A DNA stretch of 64,000 bases from contig JAVHLG010000002.1 of NCBI GenBank assembly GCA_031082225.1, positions 1-64,000 of the forward strand. The letters run 5' to 3'. Below are positions 16,602-26,075 of the stretch, piece by piece. A program made the translations under genes and the position numbers. The first letter of the stretch is position 1. Each line of letters opens with the position of its first letter. The notes under the pieces are model-generated. The model was not told the origin of the DNA, searched no databases, and saw nothing but the letters and a program-made list of their open reading frames with translations. Origin of the DNA: Desulfovibrionaceae bacterium. GTDB taxonomy: Bacteria; Desulfobacterota; Desulfovibrionia; Desulfovibrionales; Desulfovibrionaceae.

Positions 16602-17713
16602 GCATCCCCAAACTCGAACTGGTGTCCCTGGTCAAAGAATACAACGACGGGGCCGTGGTGGCCGTGGACGGCATCGACTTAAGCGTGGCCCCCGGGGAGA
16701 CCATCGCCCTGCTTGGCCCCTCGGGCTGCGGCAAGTCCACCACCCTGAACATGGTCGTCGGCCTGGAAGAACCCACCTCGGGCGACATCCACATCGATGG
16801 CCTGTCCATCGTCAACATCCCCCCGGGAAAACGCAACGTGGGCCTGGTTTTCCAGGATTATGCGGTCTTTCCCTCCATGACCGTGCGCCAGAACCTGGCC
16901 TTCGGGCTGGTGGTGCGGAAAAAAGGCAGGGAGGAAATCGCCCGGGCCGTGGACGAGGTCGCCGAGCTTTTGGGCATGGTCGGCCGCCTGGACGTCCGGG
17001 CCCGGGATCTCGGCGGTTCCGAGATGCAGCGGGTGGCCATCGGCCGCACTCTGGTGACCAAACCGGCCGTGCTGCTTCTCGACGAGCCCCTGTCCAACCT
17101 GGAGGCCGCCGCCCGGCTGGCCATGCGCCGGGAGCTGCGGCGGCTGCAAAGCGAAATCGGCCTGACCATCATCTACGTCACCCACGACCAGATCGAGGCC
17201 CTGTCCCTGGCCGACCGCATCGCCGTGATGCACGCCGGGAAGATCCTGCAGGTGGAAAAAACCAGCCTCATCTGTGAACGCCCGGACCACGTCTACGTGG
17301 CCGGGTTTCTGGGGTCGCCGCCCATGAACCTGCTTGCCGGGGAGATCAGGCCCGGCGTGGCAGGCGCGGCGGGACCGGCGTTTACTCATGGCCCCCTGAC
17401 CCTGGCCCTGCCTGCGGGCTGCGCCCTGGAAAAGGGCTCGTACACCCTGGGGCTGCGGCCCGAGTCCCTGCGGCTGGCCCCGGAATCCGAAGCCCCCCTG
17501 GCCGGGACGGTCTCCCTGGTGGAATTTCGGGGCGGCGACGTGGTGGTCACCGTGGATGTCGCCTCGGTCAAACTGGATGTCATCCTTCCCGCCACCGAGC
17601 GTCCCGCCATGGGACAGTCCGTGGGGGTGGATTTCGACCCGGAATCCCTGGTCTTTTTCGGCGGCGACACCAGCCGCAGACTGGACGCAAGCCCCATGGG
17701 GAGGCCCCTGTGA
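16598..17713 (+). CDS. ABC transporter ATPase A (intact Walker, Q- and H-loops; degenerate signature)
   Basis: A 371-residue MalK/UgpC-like ATPase. Walker A is GPSGCGKST (40-48), Q-loop Q86 in VFQDYAVFPSMT, Walker B LLLDEP with E163, and H-loop H196 in VTHDQIEA. The ABC signature, normally LSGGQ, is DLGGSEMQR (LGGSE, 138-142), so it is altered. A TOBE/OB regulatory domain follows from about residue 240. It overlaps the permease and the second ATPase gene by 4 bp each. Paired with ATPase B it would form a heterodimer; see the entry for B. Confidence 0.88.
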   Translation: MSIPKLELVSLVKEYNDGAVVAVDGIDLSVAPGETIALLGPSGCGKSTTLNMVVGLEEPTSGDIHIDGLSIVNIPPGKRNVGLVFQDYAVFPSMTVRQNLAFGLVVRKKGREEIARAVDEVAELLGMVGRLDVRARDLGGSEMQRVAIGRTLVTKPAVLLLDEPLSNLEAAARLAMRRELRRLQSEIGLTIIYVTHDQIEALSLADRIAVMHAGKILQVEKTSLICERPDHVYVAGFLGSPPMNLLAGEIRPGVAGAAGPAFTHGPLTLALPAGCALEKGSYTLGLRPESLRLAPESEAPLAGTVSLVEFRGGDVVVTVDVASVKLDVILPATERPAMGQSVGVDFDPESLVFFGGDTSRRLDASPMGRPL

Positions 17714-18828
17714 TCGACACCGCGCCGAACGGCCGGACAGCCCCGGTTCTGACCCTGGAAAACCTGACGAAACGCTTCCGGGGCAAGATCGCCCTGGACG
17801 GCGTGTCCTTCTCGGTCCCCGAGGCCTCGCTGACGGTCATCCTGGGCCATGCCGGGGCGGGCAAGACCACCACCCTGCGCCTCATCGCCGGGCTGGACCG
17901 GCCCGACGCCGGGCGGGTGCTCCTGGCGGGCCGGGACGTGGCCGGGTGGGAGCCCAAAGACCGCGACATCGCCATGATCTTCGACAATCTGGCCCTGTAT
18001 CCGAACAAGACCGGCTTCGAAAACATCGCAAGCCCCCTTTTGATCCGAAAGACGCCCCGGCCGGAGATCGCGGAGAAGGTCCAGGCCATGGCCAAGGTGC
18101 TGAAAATCGGCCACACCCTGGGACGGCTTCCGGCAACCATGAGCGGCGGGGAGCGGCAGCGCATCGCCCTGGGCCGGGCGCTCATCCGCACGCCGAGCCT
18201 GTTTCTTTTGGATGAACCCCTCTCCAGCCTGGACGCCAAGCTGCGCATCGAACTGCGCGCCGAACTGCGACGCCTGCAAAGCGAACACGGCTATTCCTTC
18301 CTCATGGCCACGCCGGACTTCAACGAGGCCCTGGCCATCGCCGACACGGTGATCATGCTGCGCCAGGGAAGGGTGGTCCAGATCGCCCCGCCCCAGGCGC
18401 TCTACGACCAGCCCGTGGACCGGGAGACGGCCCGGGCCGTGGGCGCGCCGCTGATCAACATCCTCCCGGCCCGCCTCGATCCGGACGGAAAGGGCATCCA
18501 CGTCTCGGAATGGCGGCTGCCCGTCCCGGGGCATCTGCATGCGGCCCTGGCCTCCAGCCCGGACGGATTCGAGCTGGGCATCCGGCCCGAGAACCTGGGG
18601 CTCGTGGACATCCCCGGGGCGGATCTGACCGGAAGGGTGTCCGATATCGAACCCCTGGGCCTCAAATCCGTGCTGACGGTGAAAAAGGGCGAGGCCGAGG
18701 TGCGCGTCCTGGTGGAGAGCGTCGCGGCCAAGACCGTGGCCGTGGGCCGGGAGATCGGCCTACGCGTCAAGCACCCCTCCATGCTGCACGCCTTTGCTGC
18801 GGCCTCCGGCCGACGCCTGACGGCCTGA
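17710..18828 (+). CDS. ABC transporter ATPase B (intact signature; Q- and H-loop residues lost)
   Basis: A 372-residue paralogue of ATPase A. Walker A is GHAGAGKTT (46-54), signature MSGGERQR (144-151) intact, Walker B LFLLDEP with E169. The Q-loop position is Asp (D92 in MIFDNLALYPNKT) and the switch histidine is Pro (P202 in ATPDFNEA). A C-terminal TOBE-like region is present. Its defects complement those of ATPase A, leaving one canonical and one degenerate ATP site in an A-B heterodimer. Two-ATPase operons of this layout are known, for example the rhizobial GlpSTPQV glycerol importer. Confidence 0.87.
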   Translation: MIDTAPNGRTAPVLTLENLTKRFRGKIALDGVSFSVPEASLTVILGHAGAGKTTTLRLIAGLDRPDAGRVLLAGRDVAGWEPKDRDIAMIFDNLALYPNKTGFENIASPLLIRKTPRPEIAEKVQAMAKVLKIGHTLGRLPATMSGGERQRIALGRALIRTPSLFLLDEPLSSLDAKLRIELRAELRRLQSEHGYSFLMATPDFNEALAIADTVIMLRQGRVVQIAPPQALYDQPVDRETARAVGAPLINILPARLDPDGKGIHVSEWRLPVPGHLHAALASSPDGFELGIRPENLGLVDIPGADLTGRVSDIEPLGLKSVLTVKKGEAEVRVLVESVAAKTVAVGREIGLRVKHPSMLHAFAAASGRRLTA

Positions 18829-18896
18829 CATCGGGGCATCCCAACATCCCGAAACCAGGAAACGCGTGTCTGGGCCGAGGCGGCCTTGAGGACGGC

Positions 18897-19898
18897 ATGA
18901 TCAAAATTTTCGTCACCTACCGATGCAACCTGGCCTGCCCGTACTGCTTCGCCACGCAGATGCGGCGGGAATATCCCGGGGACATGACCCGGGAGACGTT
19001 CGCCAGGCTTTTGGAGTGGATGCGCAGGGCCGGGCTCCCGGCCGCGGCCTTCATCGGCGGCGAACCGACCCTGCACCCGGACCTGCCGGAGATGATCGAG
19101 GCCACGGTGGCCGCAGGCATCCCGGCGGCGCTTTTCACCAACGGCCTGTTCCCCGTCTCTGTGGCGGAAAGGCTGGCCCCCCTGGTCTCCAACTTCGTGG
19201 TCAACTACAACGACCCCGCCGGATATGCCCCGGCCCAGGCCGACATGCTTCACGCCACCCTTACCCGGCTGCGCCAGCTCGGGGCCAGGGTGGCCTTCTC
19301 CAAAAACTTCTCCCGGGGCGGCCTGGACTACGGCTACCTGCTTGACGCCCTGGACCGCTACGGCGTGACCACCGTGCGCTACGACATCTCCCGCCCAAAC
19401 CACGACGCGGACAACAACCATTTCATCCTGGACGACACCCGGCAGGTCATGTCCCACGCGGCCTGCTTCGTGAAGGCCTGCGAGGCCCGGGGGGTGCGCA
19501 CCGGCCTGGACTGCAGCGTACGCCTGTGCGACCTGCACGACGAGGACCGGCGCTATCTGGAGCGGGTTTCCATGAAATTTTCCGGGATCTGCCACCCCTG
19601 CGCCGACGTGCATCCCGACCTGTCCGCCTCCTATTGCCTGCCCATGCGCGGCATCAGCGTCCCCGACGTGACGGCCTTTGCCGATCACGCCGCCCTCATG
19701 TGGCGACTGGCCGAGGCGGCGCGGCCCATCAGGCTTGCCAACGTCTCGGCGGCATGTTTCGAATGCAGGGACTTCATGCGGCGCTGCCAGGGCGGCTGCA
19801 TGGCCCTTATGCGAACCGCCTGCCCTGAATCGGAAGAAGACGGGACGGGCGACGCCCTGAATACCGCCCCGGCGGAGGCCAAACGTTATGAGCGATAG
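18897..19898 (+). CDS. Radical SAM protein with extra C-terminal cysteines (SPASM/Twitch-like)
   Basis: A 333-residue radical SAM protein: CNLACPYC near residues 9-16 gives the CX3CX2C cluster, followed by the AAFIGGEPTLHPDL motif. C-terminal cysteines in GICHPC, SASYC and ACFECRDFMRRCQGGC look like ligands for an auxiliary Fe-S cluster as in SPASM/Twitch maturases. GAGGACGGC precedes the ATG; an upstream open frame is antisense-like. It overlaps the start of the Mo/GATase gene by 11 bp, suggesting it matures or works with that enzyme. No RiPP precursor or sulfatase is nearby. Substrate unknown. Confidence 0.8.
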   Translation: MIKIFVTYRCNLACPYCFATQMRREYPGDMTRETFARLLEWMRRAGLPAAAFIGGEPTLHPDLPEMIEATVAAGIPAALFTNGLFPVSVAERLAPLVSNFVVNYNDPAGYAPAQADMLHATLTRLRQLGARVAFSKNFSRGGLDYGYLLDALDRYGVTTVRYDISRPNHDADNNHFILDDTRQVMSHAACFVKACEARGVRTGLDCSVRLCDLHDEDRRYLERVSMKFSGICHPCADVHPDLSASYCLPMRGISVPDVTAFADHAALMWRLAEAARPIRLANVSAACFECRDFMRRCQGGCMALMRTACPESEEDGTGDALNTAPAEAKRYER

Positions 19899-22575
19899 CA
19901 AAACCGTGATCACCACCTGCACCAGGGACTGCCCCAACGCCTGCGGCCTGGTGGCCACCGTGAAAGACGGTCGACTGACCGGGCTTGCCGGGAATCCCGA
20001 CCATCCCCTGACCCGGGGCGTGGCCTGCGTCAAGGCCGCGCGGTACGTCAAACGGGTCTACAGCCCGGAACGGATCACCCACCCCATGCTCCGCAGAAAC
20101 GGCCGCTGGGTCCGGGCGGGCTGGGACGAGGTGCTGGATCTGGTGGCCGAACGCCTGAAGACATTCGCTGCGGAGTCCGGGACCGAATCCATCTTGTATT
20201 ACCAGGGATATGGCGAACGGACGGCGCTGAAGCTTCTCAACAAGTATTTCTTCAACCTTTTCGGCGGGGTGACCACCCTGCGCGGCTCCCTGTGCGGCGG
20301 CGCCGGGCAGGCCTCGCAAAACCTGGACCTGGGCCAGCGCATCTCCCACGACCCCCTGGACCATTTCAACAGCCAGGCCATGATCCTGTGGGCCAGAAAC
20401 CCCGTGTCCACCAACATCAGCCTCACGGCCATCGCCCGGGACATCCGCAGTCGCGGGGGCTCGGTCCTGCTCATCGACCCCGCGCGCAGCAAGTCGGCGG
20501 TCCTGGCCGACCACCATATCGCCCCCCGGCCGGGCGGCGACGTCTTCCTGGCCATGGCCGCAGCCAAGCTGGTGCTGGCCGCCGGGGCCGAGGACCGGGA
20601 GTTTTTGGCCCGTCATGCCGTGGGCGTGGAGGCCTACCTGGAGATTCTGTCGGGTTTTCCCGTGGACGACCTGTGCCGCCGGGCCGGGGTGTCCCGGGGG
20701 GAGGCGGAACTTCTGGCCGAGACGCTCATGGGCAGAAGGCCTGCCTCCATCCTGCTCGGCTGGGGCCTGCACCGCCATGAATACGCCCACTACGGCATCC
20801 GGGCCATCGACGCCCTGGCGGCCATCTGCGGCAACCTGGGGGTTCCCGGCGGCGGGGTGAGCCAGGGGTTCGAGGAATACGGCCCCTACGACCAACGCCT
20901 GTGGGGCGACGACCTCAATCCGCCGCGACGCACCCTGCTTTTGCCGGTTATCGGCCGGGAGATCCTGGCCGCCAAAGATCCGGCCATCCGCATGATCTAC
21001 GTCACGGCGGCCAACCCCCTGTGCATGGCCCCCAATACCGCCGCCGTGGCCGAGGCCTTCCGCAAGGCCGAGTTCGTGGTCTATTCCGGCCACACCATGG
21101 ACGACACCTCGGACTACGCCCACGTCTTTTTGCCCGCCACCACCTTTCTGGAAGAGATCGATGTCATGGCCAGCTACGGGCACAACTACGTGGGTCCGGT
21201 CAATCCGGCCATCCCGCCCGTGGGCCAGTGCAAATCGGAATTCCGCATGTTTTACGAACTGGCGGCGCGCTTCCCCTTTGCGGACCGGTTTTGCAAAAGC
21301 GAGGAAGAGTGGCTGCGTACGCTGTGCGCCCCGGTGTGGGAGCAGGGCGGCGACCCGGAGAGCCTCCGGCAGGAGGCCTTCCGCCTGGACGCCCCCATGG
21401 TTCCCTATGCGGACAAGGTCTTCCCCACGCCGTCGGGAAAATTCCAGTTCATGACCGCGTTTGATCCGTCCCACATTCCCGAACCCGACCCGGCCTATCC
21501 CTACCGGTTTTTGACCATCGCCCCTCACGGCTACATCTGTTCCGAACGGACCATGGCCGACCACGAACCCCTGCCCGTGGTCCGCCTGGCCGCATCCGAG
21601 GCCGCCAAGCGGGGCCTGGCCCATGGCATGCCGGTCGTGGTGAAAAGTCCGCTGGGCGAGGCCCTGGCCACATTGCGCGTGGAGGAGGGCCTGCGGCCGG
21701 ACATCCTGGTGGCCGACCGGGGAGGCTGGAACAAGGCCGGGCACGGCCTCAACAGGCTGACCCGGGATCTGGCCAGCCGGGTGGGAAACGGCACGCCGTA
21801 TTACGAAACAGCCGTGACCGTATGTCCCGTTCCGAATGAAGGCCCGGCCGGGAGGCGCATCCTGGTGGTCCAGCACAGCGAGCGGGCCCCGGGCGGGGAT
21901 TTCGTCAAGGGGCTGGCCCGGCTTGGCGCGCTCCCGACCACGGTCAATCCGGCCCGGGGGGACGATCTGCCCGAATCTCCCGAGGGCTTTGACGCCCTGG
22001 TGGTCCTGGGAGGGCCGCAGCACGCCTCCGACGACGCGGCCTCGCCGCACTTCCCGGCCCTGCTTGCGCTCATGCGGGCTTTCGACGCCGAGAACCGGCC
22101 CGTGGCCGGCATCTGCCTGGGGGCGCAGCTTTTGGCCCGGGCCCATGGCGGCAGGCCGCAGCCCATGGGCCGACTGGAATTCGGGTTCACGACGCTTGCA
22201 GCCACCGCCGAGGGGCAGGTCGATCCGGTGCTTGGGCCTGCCCTGCCTCTGCCCCGGCTCATGGAGTTTCACGAGGACACCTTCGACCTGCCCCCGGGGG
22301 CCGTGGCCCTGGTCACCGGCCAGGCCTGCCCCAACCAGTGCTTCCGGGTCGGGGCCGCCTCCTACGGATTCCAGTTCCACCTGGAGGTCGATTCGGTGAT
22401 CGCCAGCAACTGGATCACGCTCTTCCGGCAGGGGGGCATCGACACCTACGCCCCCTACCGGGAGGCCTACGGCGAGTCGTATTTCGCCGGGCTTGCCGCC
22501 GACCTGCCCGTGCTGGTGGCCGAGTCCCAGGAGTTCTGCCGCCGGGTGGTCCGGAACTGGCTGGCCCTGGCCTGA
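19888..22575 (+). CDS. Molybdopterin oxidoreductase fused to class I glutamine amidotransferase
   Basis: An 895-residue fusion. Residues 1-650 are a Mo/W-bisPGD oxidoreductase: [4Fe-4S] ligands C11, C15, C19 and C47 (CTRDCPNACG...GVAC), a probable Mo ligand C136 in LRGSLCGGAGQ, the domain motifs LWARNPVSTN and SGHTMDDTSDYAHVFLPA, and the cofactor-binding C-terminal barrel to about 645. Residues about 656-895 are a complete GATase-1 domain with triad C743 (GICLGAQLL), H831 and E833 (FQFHLEV), of the YfeJ type (HEDTFDLPPGA). No Tat signal, so cytoplasmic. Last gene of the operon. In the inferred pathway it would oxidise a gamma-glutamylated intermediate and hydrolyse the glutamyl amide. Confidence 0.87.
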   Translation: MSDSKTVITTCTRDCPNACGLVATVKDGRLTGLAGNPDHPLTRGVACVKAARYVKRVYSPERITHPMLRRNGRWVRAGWDEVLDLVAERLKTFAAESGTESILYYQGYGERTALKLLNKYFFNLFGGVTTLRGSLCGGAGQASQNLDLGQRISHDPLDHFNSQAMILWARNPVSTNISLTAIARDIRSRGGSVLLIDPARSKSAVLADHHIAPRPGGDVFLAMAAAKLVLAAGAEDREFLARHAVGVEAYLEILSGFPVDDLCRRAGVSRGEAELLAETLMGRRPASILLGWGLHRHEYAHYGIRAIDALAAICGNLGVPGGGVSQGFEEYGPYDQRLWGDDLNPPRRTLLLPVIGREILAAKDPAIRMIYVTAANPLCMAPNTAAVAEAFRKAEFVVYSGHTMDDTSDYAHVFLPATTFLEEIDVMASYGHNYVGPVNPAIPPVGQCKSEFRMFYELAARFPFADRFCKSEEEWLRTLCAPVWEQGGDPESLRQEAFRLDAPMVPYADKVFPTPSGKFQFMTAFDPSHIPEPDPAYPYRFLTIAPHGYICSERTMADHEPLPVVRLAASEAAKRGLAHGMPVVVKSPLGEALATLRVEEGLRPDILVADRGGWNKAGHGLNRLTRDLASRVGNGTPYYETAVTVCPVPNEGPAGRRILVVQHSERAPGGDFVKGLARLGALPTTVNPARGDDLPESPEGFDALVVLGGPQHASDDAASPHFPALLALMRAFDAENRPVAGICLGAQLLARAHGGRPQPMGRLEFGFTTLAATAEGQVDPVLGPALPLPRLMEFHEDTFDLPPGAVALVTGQACPNQCFRVGAASYGFQFHLEVDSVIASNWITLFRQGGIDTYAPYREAYGESYFAGLAADLPVLVAESQEFCRRVVRNWLALA

Positions 22576-22619
22576 AAAAAACGCCCCGGCGGCAGGGCCT
22601 CTCACCCGACCCGTGGTGC
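22498..22619 (+). repeat. Direct repeat copy A (3' end of Mo/GATase gene and trailer)
   Basis: These 122 bp, covering the last ~26 codons of the Mo/GATase gene and ~44 bp beyond, recur at 26405-26525 in the same orientation with about 9 substitutions and one A indel. Homology stops sharply at GGTGC. A terminator-like AAACGCCC...GGGCGTTT structure follows copy A (22578-22641). Confidence 0.88.
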
Positions 22620-23658
22620 TCACGCCCTGGCCGGGCGTTTATCAGGGGGGGCGCCGCAACTCGCCATAGTTGCGGACCAAAACACATGAACTAGGCGCAT
22701 CTGGATTGGATGCGTTGGTAGACCCCACCGGCTATTTCATGGCCGAAGGCCTTGTGAAGGAAGGTCTGTTCGCCGCAGGGAGGAGCAGGTTCACAGTGTG
22801 GCGACCATTGCGTTCCCACGGCGTGAGATGTCGGCAATGCGCGTCGTGCGGGCCTACTCGCTTAGGTCAACTCGCCGGACAGGGCTTCAAGCGCCACCTT
22901 GGCCATATACTCTGCCGAATACTTCCGTCGCTGGACCTCGTTGACCACCTCGACCATGGGATACCCGTTAGCACTCTGTCTGGACATACCTCTAGCACTC
23001 CCTCCTCGGTTCGCTAGGGTGTCCGGTCGAATTGGGGGCTACTCCAGTCGGCTGTCCAATTTTCCGCGACTACCTCAGGCTGTCGGCCCTTTTTCGTTGC
23101 CAACGCTACTCCCAACTTCCGAGAAGAACCCAGCAGATAAATCGGCCCGCTTCCACATGGGAGGCAGGCCTCTTGTTAGTATTTCCTGGTGGACAGCCTT
23201 TGCCCACAAAACGAATCCACCTTCTCTACGATCTATTCATGAGGCAGGTTGCAACCACTTGCAGCAAATTTCAGTAACTATTCAATGAGTTCGATATTTG
23301 CTGGGCTCCTGTCGCACCGTCCATACGCTTCGCCCATGTTCTGATCGCCTCCGGATTCGCCCGCGTTCAATGACCCGTTCGATTTCCACTGCGATTTTCT
23401 GACCGATCTCCCAGTCGTGGGGGAGTTTCGAAGGCTGTAAGCCATGATTTTGTCCTCATGAGCGCTAAATATAATCAAATGGCTGTGAAACCTATTGCAT
23501 AAAAACTCAGATGTGCTTAGAAAGTTAACAATGGTGTTGCAATTATATGGCGGAAATGCTTTTCATGAAAATGTATGTTTATAAAAGTATGAATTAAAAT
23601 GAGTAGTTATTGTTAAATGTGATGTTTTGTCGTTTCAACTCGCCTTGAGAGGTGAAAA
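22620..23658. other. Gene-poor stretch at the left of the island
   Basis: About 1 kb of mixed composition with no intact gene. It contains the IS3 OrfA remnant at 22862-22987 and turns AT-rich after about 23440. Open frames at 22899-23288 (plus) and 23278-23478 (minus) show no recognisable family and no good ribosome sites. Confidence 0.6.
22862..22987 (-). pseudogene. IS3-family OrfA transposase remnant
   Basis: A 41-codon frame contains RRKYSAEYMAKVALEALSGE, the characteristic N-terminal helix of IS3-family OrfA proteins (usual form R-x-Y-S-x-E-F-K-x-K-V-A-L-E-A-L-x-G). A stop after GELT cuts it off, and no OrfB or terminal repeats are recognisable nearby. A leader of 19 codons precedes the conserved part. 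A GGAGGGAG stretch lies upstream of the ATG. Confidence 0.65.
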
Positions 23659-25874
23659 ATGCAAAGAGAACGCGCACCAAGAGACGTTGACACCAGTGTT
23701 GGTATGTATTCGGTATTTGTTGTTTTTTATATTATTATACTAATTAGTATTCCAGTTTCAGTGTTTGCAGATGATGGTTTTTTTTACTGACTACTGCTGC
23801 AAGATTATCCTCTGTTGCTTCTCCTGTTACTATTACGGTTGGCCCATTGGGTGGAACTGTCACAACGGGTAGAGGGAGGGTGACTTTTCCACCTGGAACA
23901 TTTAACCAAAATACAATAATCACCTTAACCGGTCATAAACCTGATTCAACATTTGGAATGCAGCAATATTCTACATCTTTTGCACTTCAGATACAGGCTG
24001 AAATGTTCTGCAAACCACTTACTGTCTCCATATCTGGGTTTTCTGGGACAACTCAAAATCAACTTGTCGCACTTGGCGACGTATATTTAAGTGCTGGTGT
24101 TACCGATACGGGTCAGATGTCACTAGTTCCTGCCCAGGTGGTTGATGGTCGTCTAGTGTTTCAGGTTCCGCCGAGTGCCGAATGCGAGTCTCACTCGCTT
24201 GAAGCAGTAGACGAAACGGCGAGTGGATATAAAGGCTTGATAATACCAATCACCATTAAATTTCAGCACGTGACATCTTACTGCACAGTGCAAAGTGATA
24301 ACTTTGTGTTGTCTTATCCGTGCGAATATGCATCGACCAAACCAACAATTCCAGGGCTTATCTTGTCGTATGCAGAACGTGCATACGCATTGCTTGAGGG
24401 CATGGGGTTTGAACTGGCAGGGCGTTTTCAAAATAATTTCCCAATCAACATCTCCTATTCATTGGGCCAGCGAGATGGAGAAACGGTGTTACCCCTTAGC
24501 GGCAAGTATTATCAGTATTTAAATATAAACGGTGAAAAATGCGATCCGCTTCGTCTCGATCCTTTGCAGGCAACAATCGGGCACGAATTTTTCCATGCTG
24601 TCCAAAACCTGTACGACCCTCGGGGTGTGATTGCCATTCGCCATCCTGCCTCGGACCCAAGTTTCCTGTGGTTGGCAGAGGCGAGTTCGACGTGGTTCGA
24701 GTCGCGCATGCTCAACTCGACGACCTATGTTTCCCCGACATTTGTCACCAGCATTGACATGAAAAGCACTGGGCTTGAGTCTGGTGGCAATCGAGATGTA
24801 GTCCAGTCCCTTGGCTATTGGGCCTCTGGATTTCTTCGTTATCTGGTCGGGGTATATCCGTCTGGGGACAGATTTATGCTGAACTTGTGGAACATGGTAA
24901 ATCTACAGACAACGAAATATTCCGATTTGGCGGCACTTATAAGCACTGTAGGGAGCAGTGCGAATACTGCTACGCACTGGAGGGAATATCTTAATGATGT
25001 GATGAGTGGAAACACTGGCTACGCCGGTTGGCCTATTCCAAGTAACAATACTGGATGGGGTAGTAATTCGGGATTTACCGGTGTTGTGCGCGCCAGCATA
25101 GCCCCGTTTTCAGGGTTAAAGTGGCCTCTTAGATTTAATACAGTGACTGAAAACAGGACTTATTTTATCACATCACTCACGAGTAGCCCGTATATGAGTC
25201 TTGAGCTTTATCGATATAAAGGAGCACAGCAGCCATTTGAGAGAGTCGCGACGCTTGCCAATAACAAACCGTTCGCACTTGCGGTTGCTCCGAATGACCA
25301 GTATATCGTGTCCGTTGTAAATGCTGATACAACATCTCCATACCATTTTTTAACGGAAGCTGTTTTGCGAATTGGGCTTGCTGGGAGACCACGCTTCTGC
25401 ACAATCAACGACCTTATCCCCATGGAGATCGATGGGCGCAACCGAGTGTGGAGACATCCAACCCTTGGTTACCGACTGGCTTTAGAGCAAATGCACGACG
25501 TAAGAGAGGGAGAACTGACCTATGCTGAATGTCGTGATTATGATACCGGCCAACTGGTTGACGCCTATTCCTGGTACTATGAAAATGGTAATAATTTCCG
25601 GGAGGATCACTATTTAAATGCGTTAACTCATGGAGTTCAAAAACAGTGGCATGACAACGGTCAACTGCAATATTCCCTCACATATAAGGAGGGAGTACGA
25701 CATGGGTTATCTTTGTATTATCATTATAACGGAAATCTATCAGTCACCTCGTACTATATTAATGGAAAAGCGAATGGTGATTGGGTTTGGTATGATGAAT
25801 CAGGCGCTGTGCTATATACTTGTACTTTAGTAGACGACGTTCCACAGCCTGGATGTACATATCCATGGTGGTAG
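23659..25874 (+). pseudogene. Secreted zincin-like metalloprotease with MORN repeats, frameshifted at a T8 tract
   Basis: ATG 23659 (after GAGAGG) opens a signal peptide (VFVVFYIIILISIPVSVFADDG) that stops after 43 codons. The long frame, 23847-25874 by its first possible start (TTG), is one frame away; one extra T in the T8 run at 23778-23785 would join them into about 738 residues. Numbering in the long frame: a ZU5-like GG-V...PPGTF segment at 1-60; a zincin motif H246-EFFH in ATIGHEFFHAVQNLY with downstream Glu in WLAEASSTWFE; MORN/YwqK-type repeats from about 600 (VQKQWHDNGQLQYS, RHGLSLYYHYNG, GDWVWYDESG). GC content is far lower than in neighbours, indicating recent transfer. May be a broken gene, a slippage-controlled gene or a sequencing error. 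Confidence 0.72.
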
Positions 25875-26075
25875 TTGCGTTTTCTTGCAATGCTCTGGCC
25901 TTGCTTGATTCCTCTTTTTGGCATGGGCAGTGTTGACATCTGACTGTTGTCGCCGCGTCCGCACCCCCAAGGCTGGGCTTTCGGAACAGCACGCCGGAGG
26001 AAGGGGAAGCCCGGGAAGGCTGATGGCGCGGCGCGCCGCCTGATTCGTCCCGTCCGTCGGCCTTTGCGCGACGGC

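Noticed and set aside
19807-22623. 938-codon open frame on the minus strand across the Mo/GATase gene
   Set aside because: It is the antisense shadow of a gene with complete motifs; it has no family features and is Gly/Pro/Arg/His-rich, as GC-rich shadows are.
23278-23478. 66-codon minus-strand frame in the island
   Set aside because: An adjacent frame of the same stretch looks equally protein-like, no family is recognised, and the DNA is scar-like.
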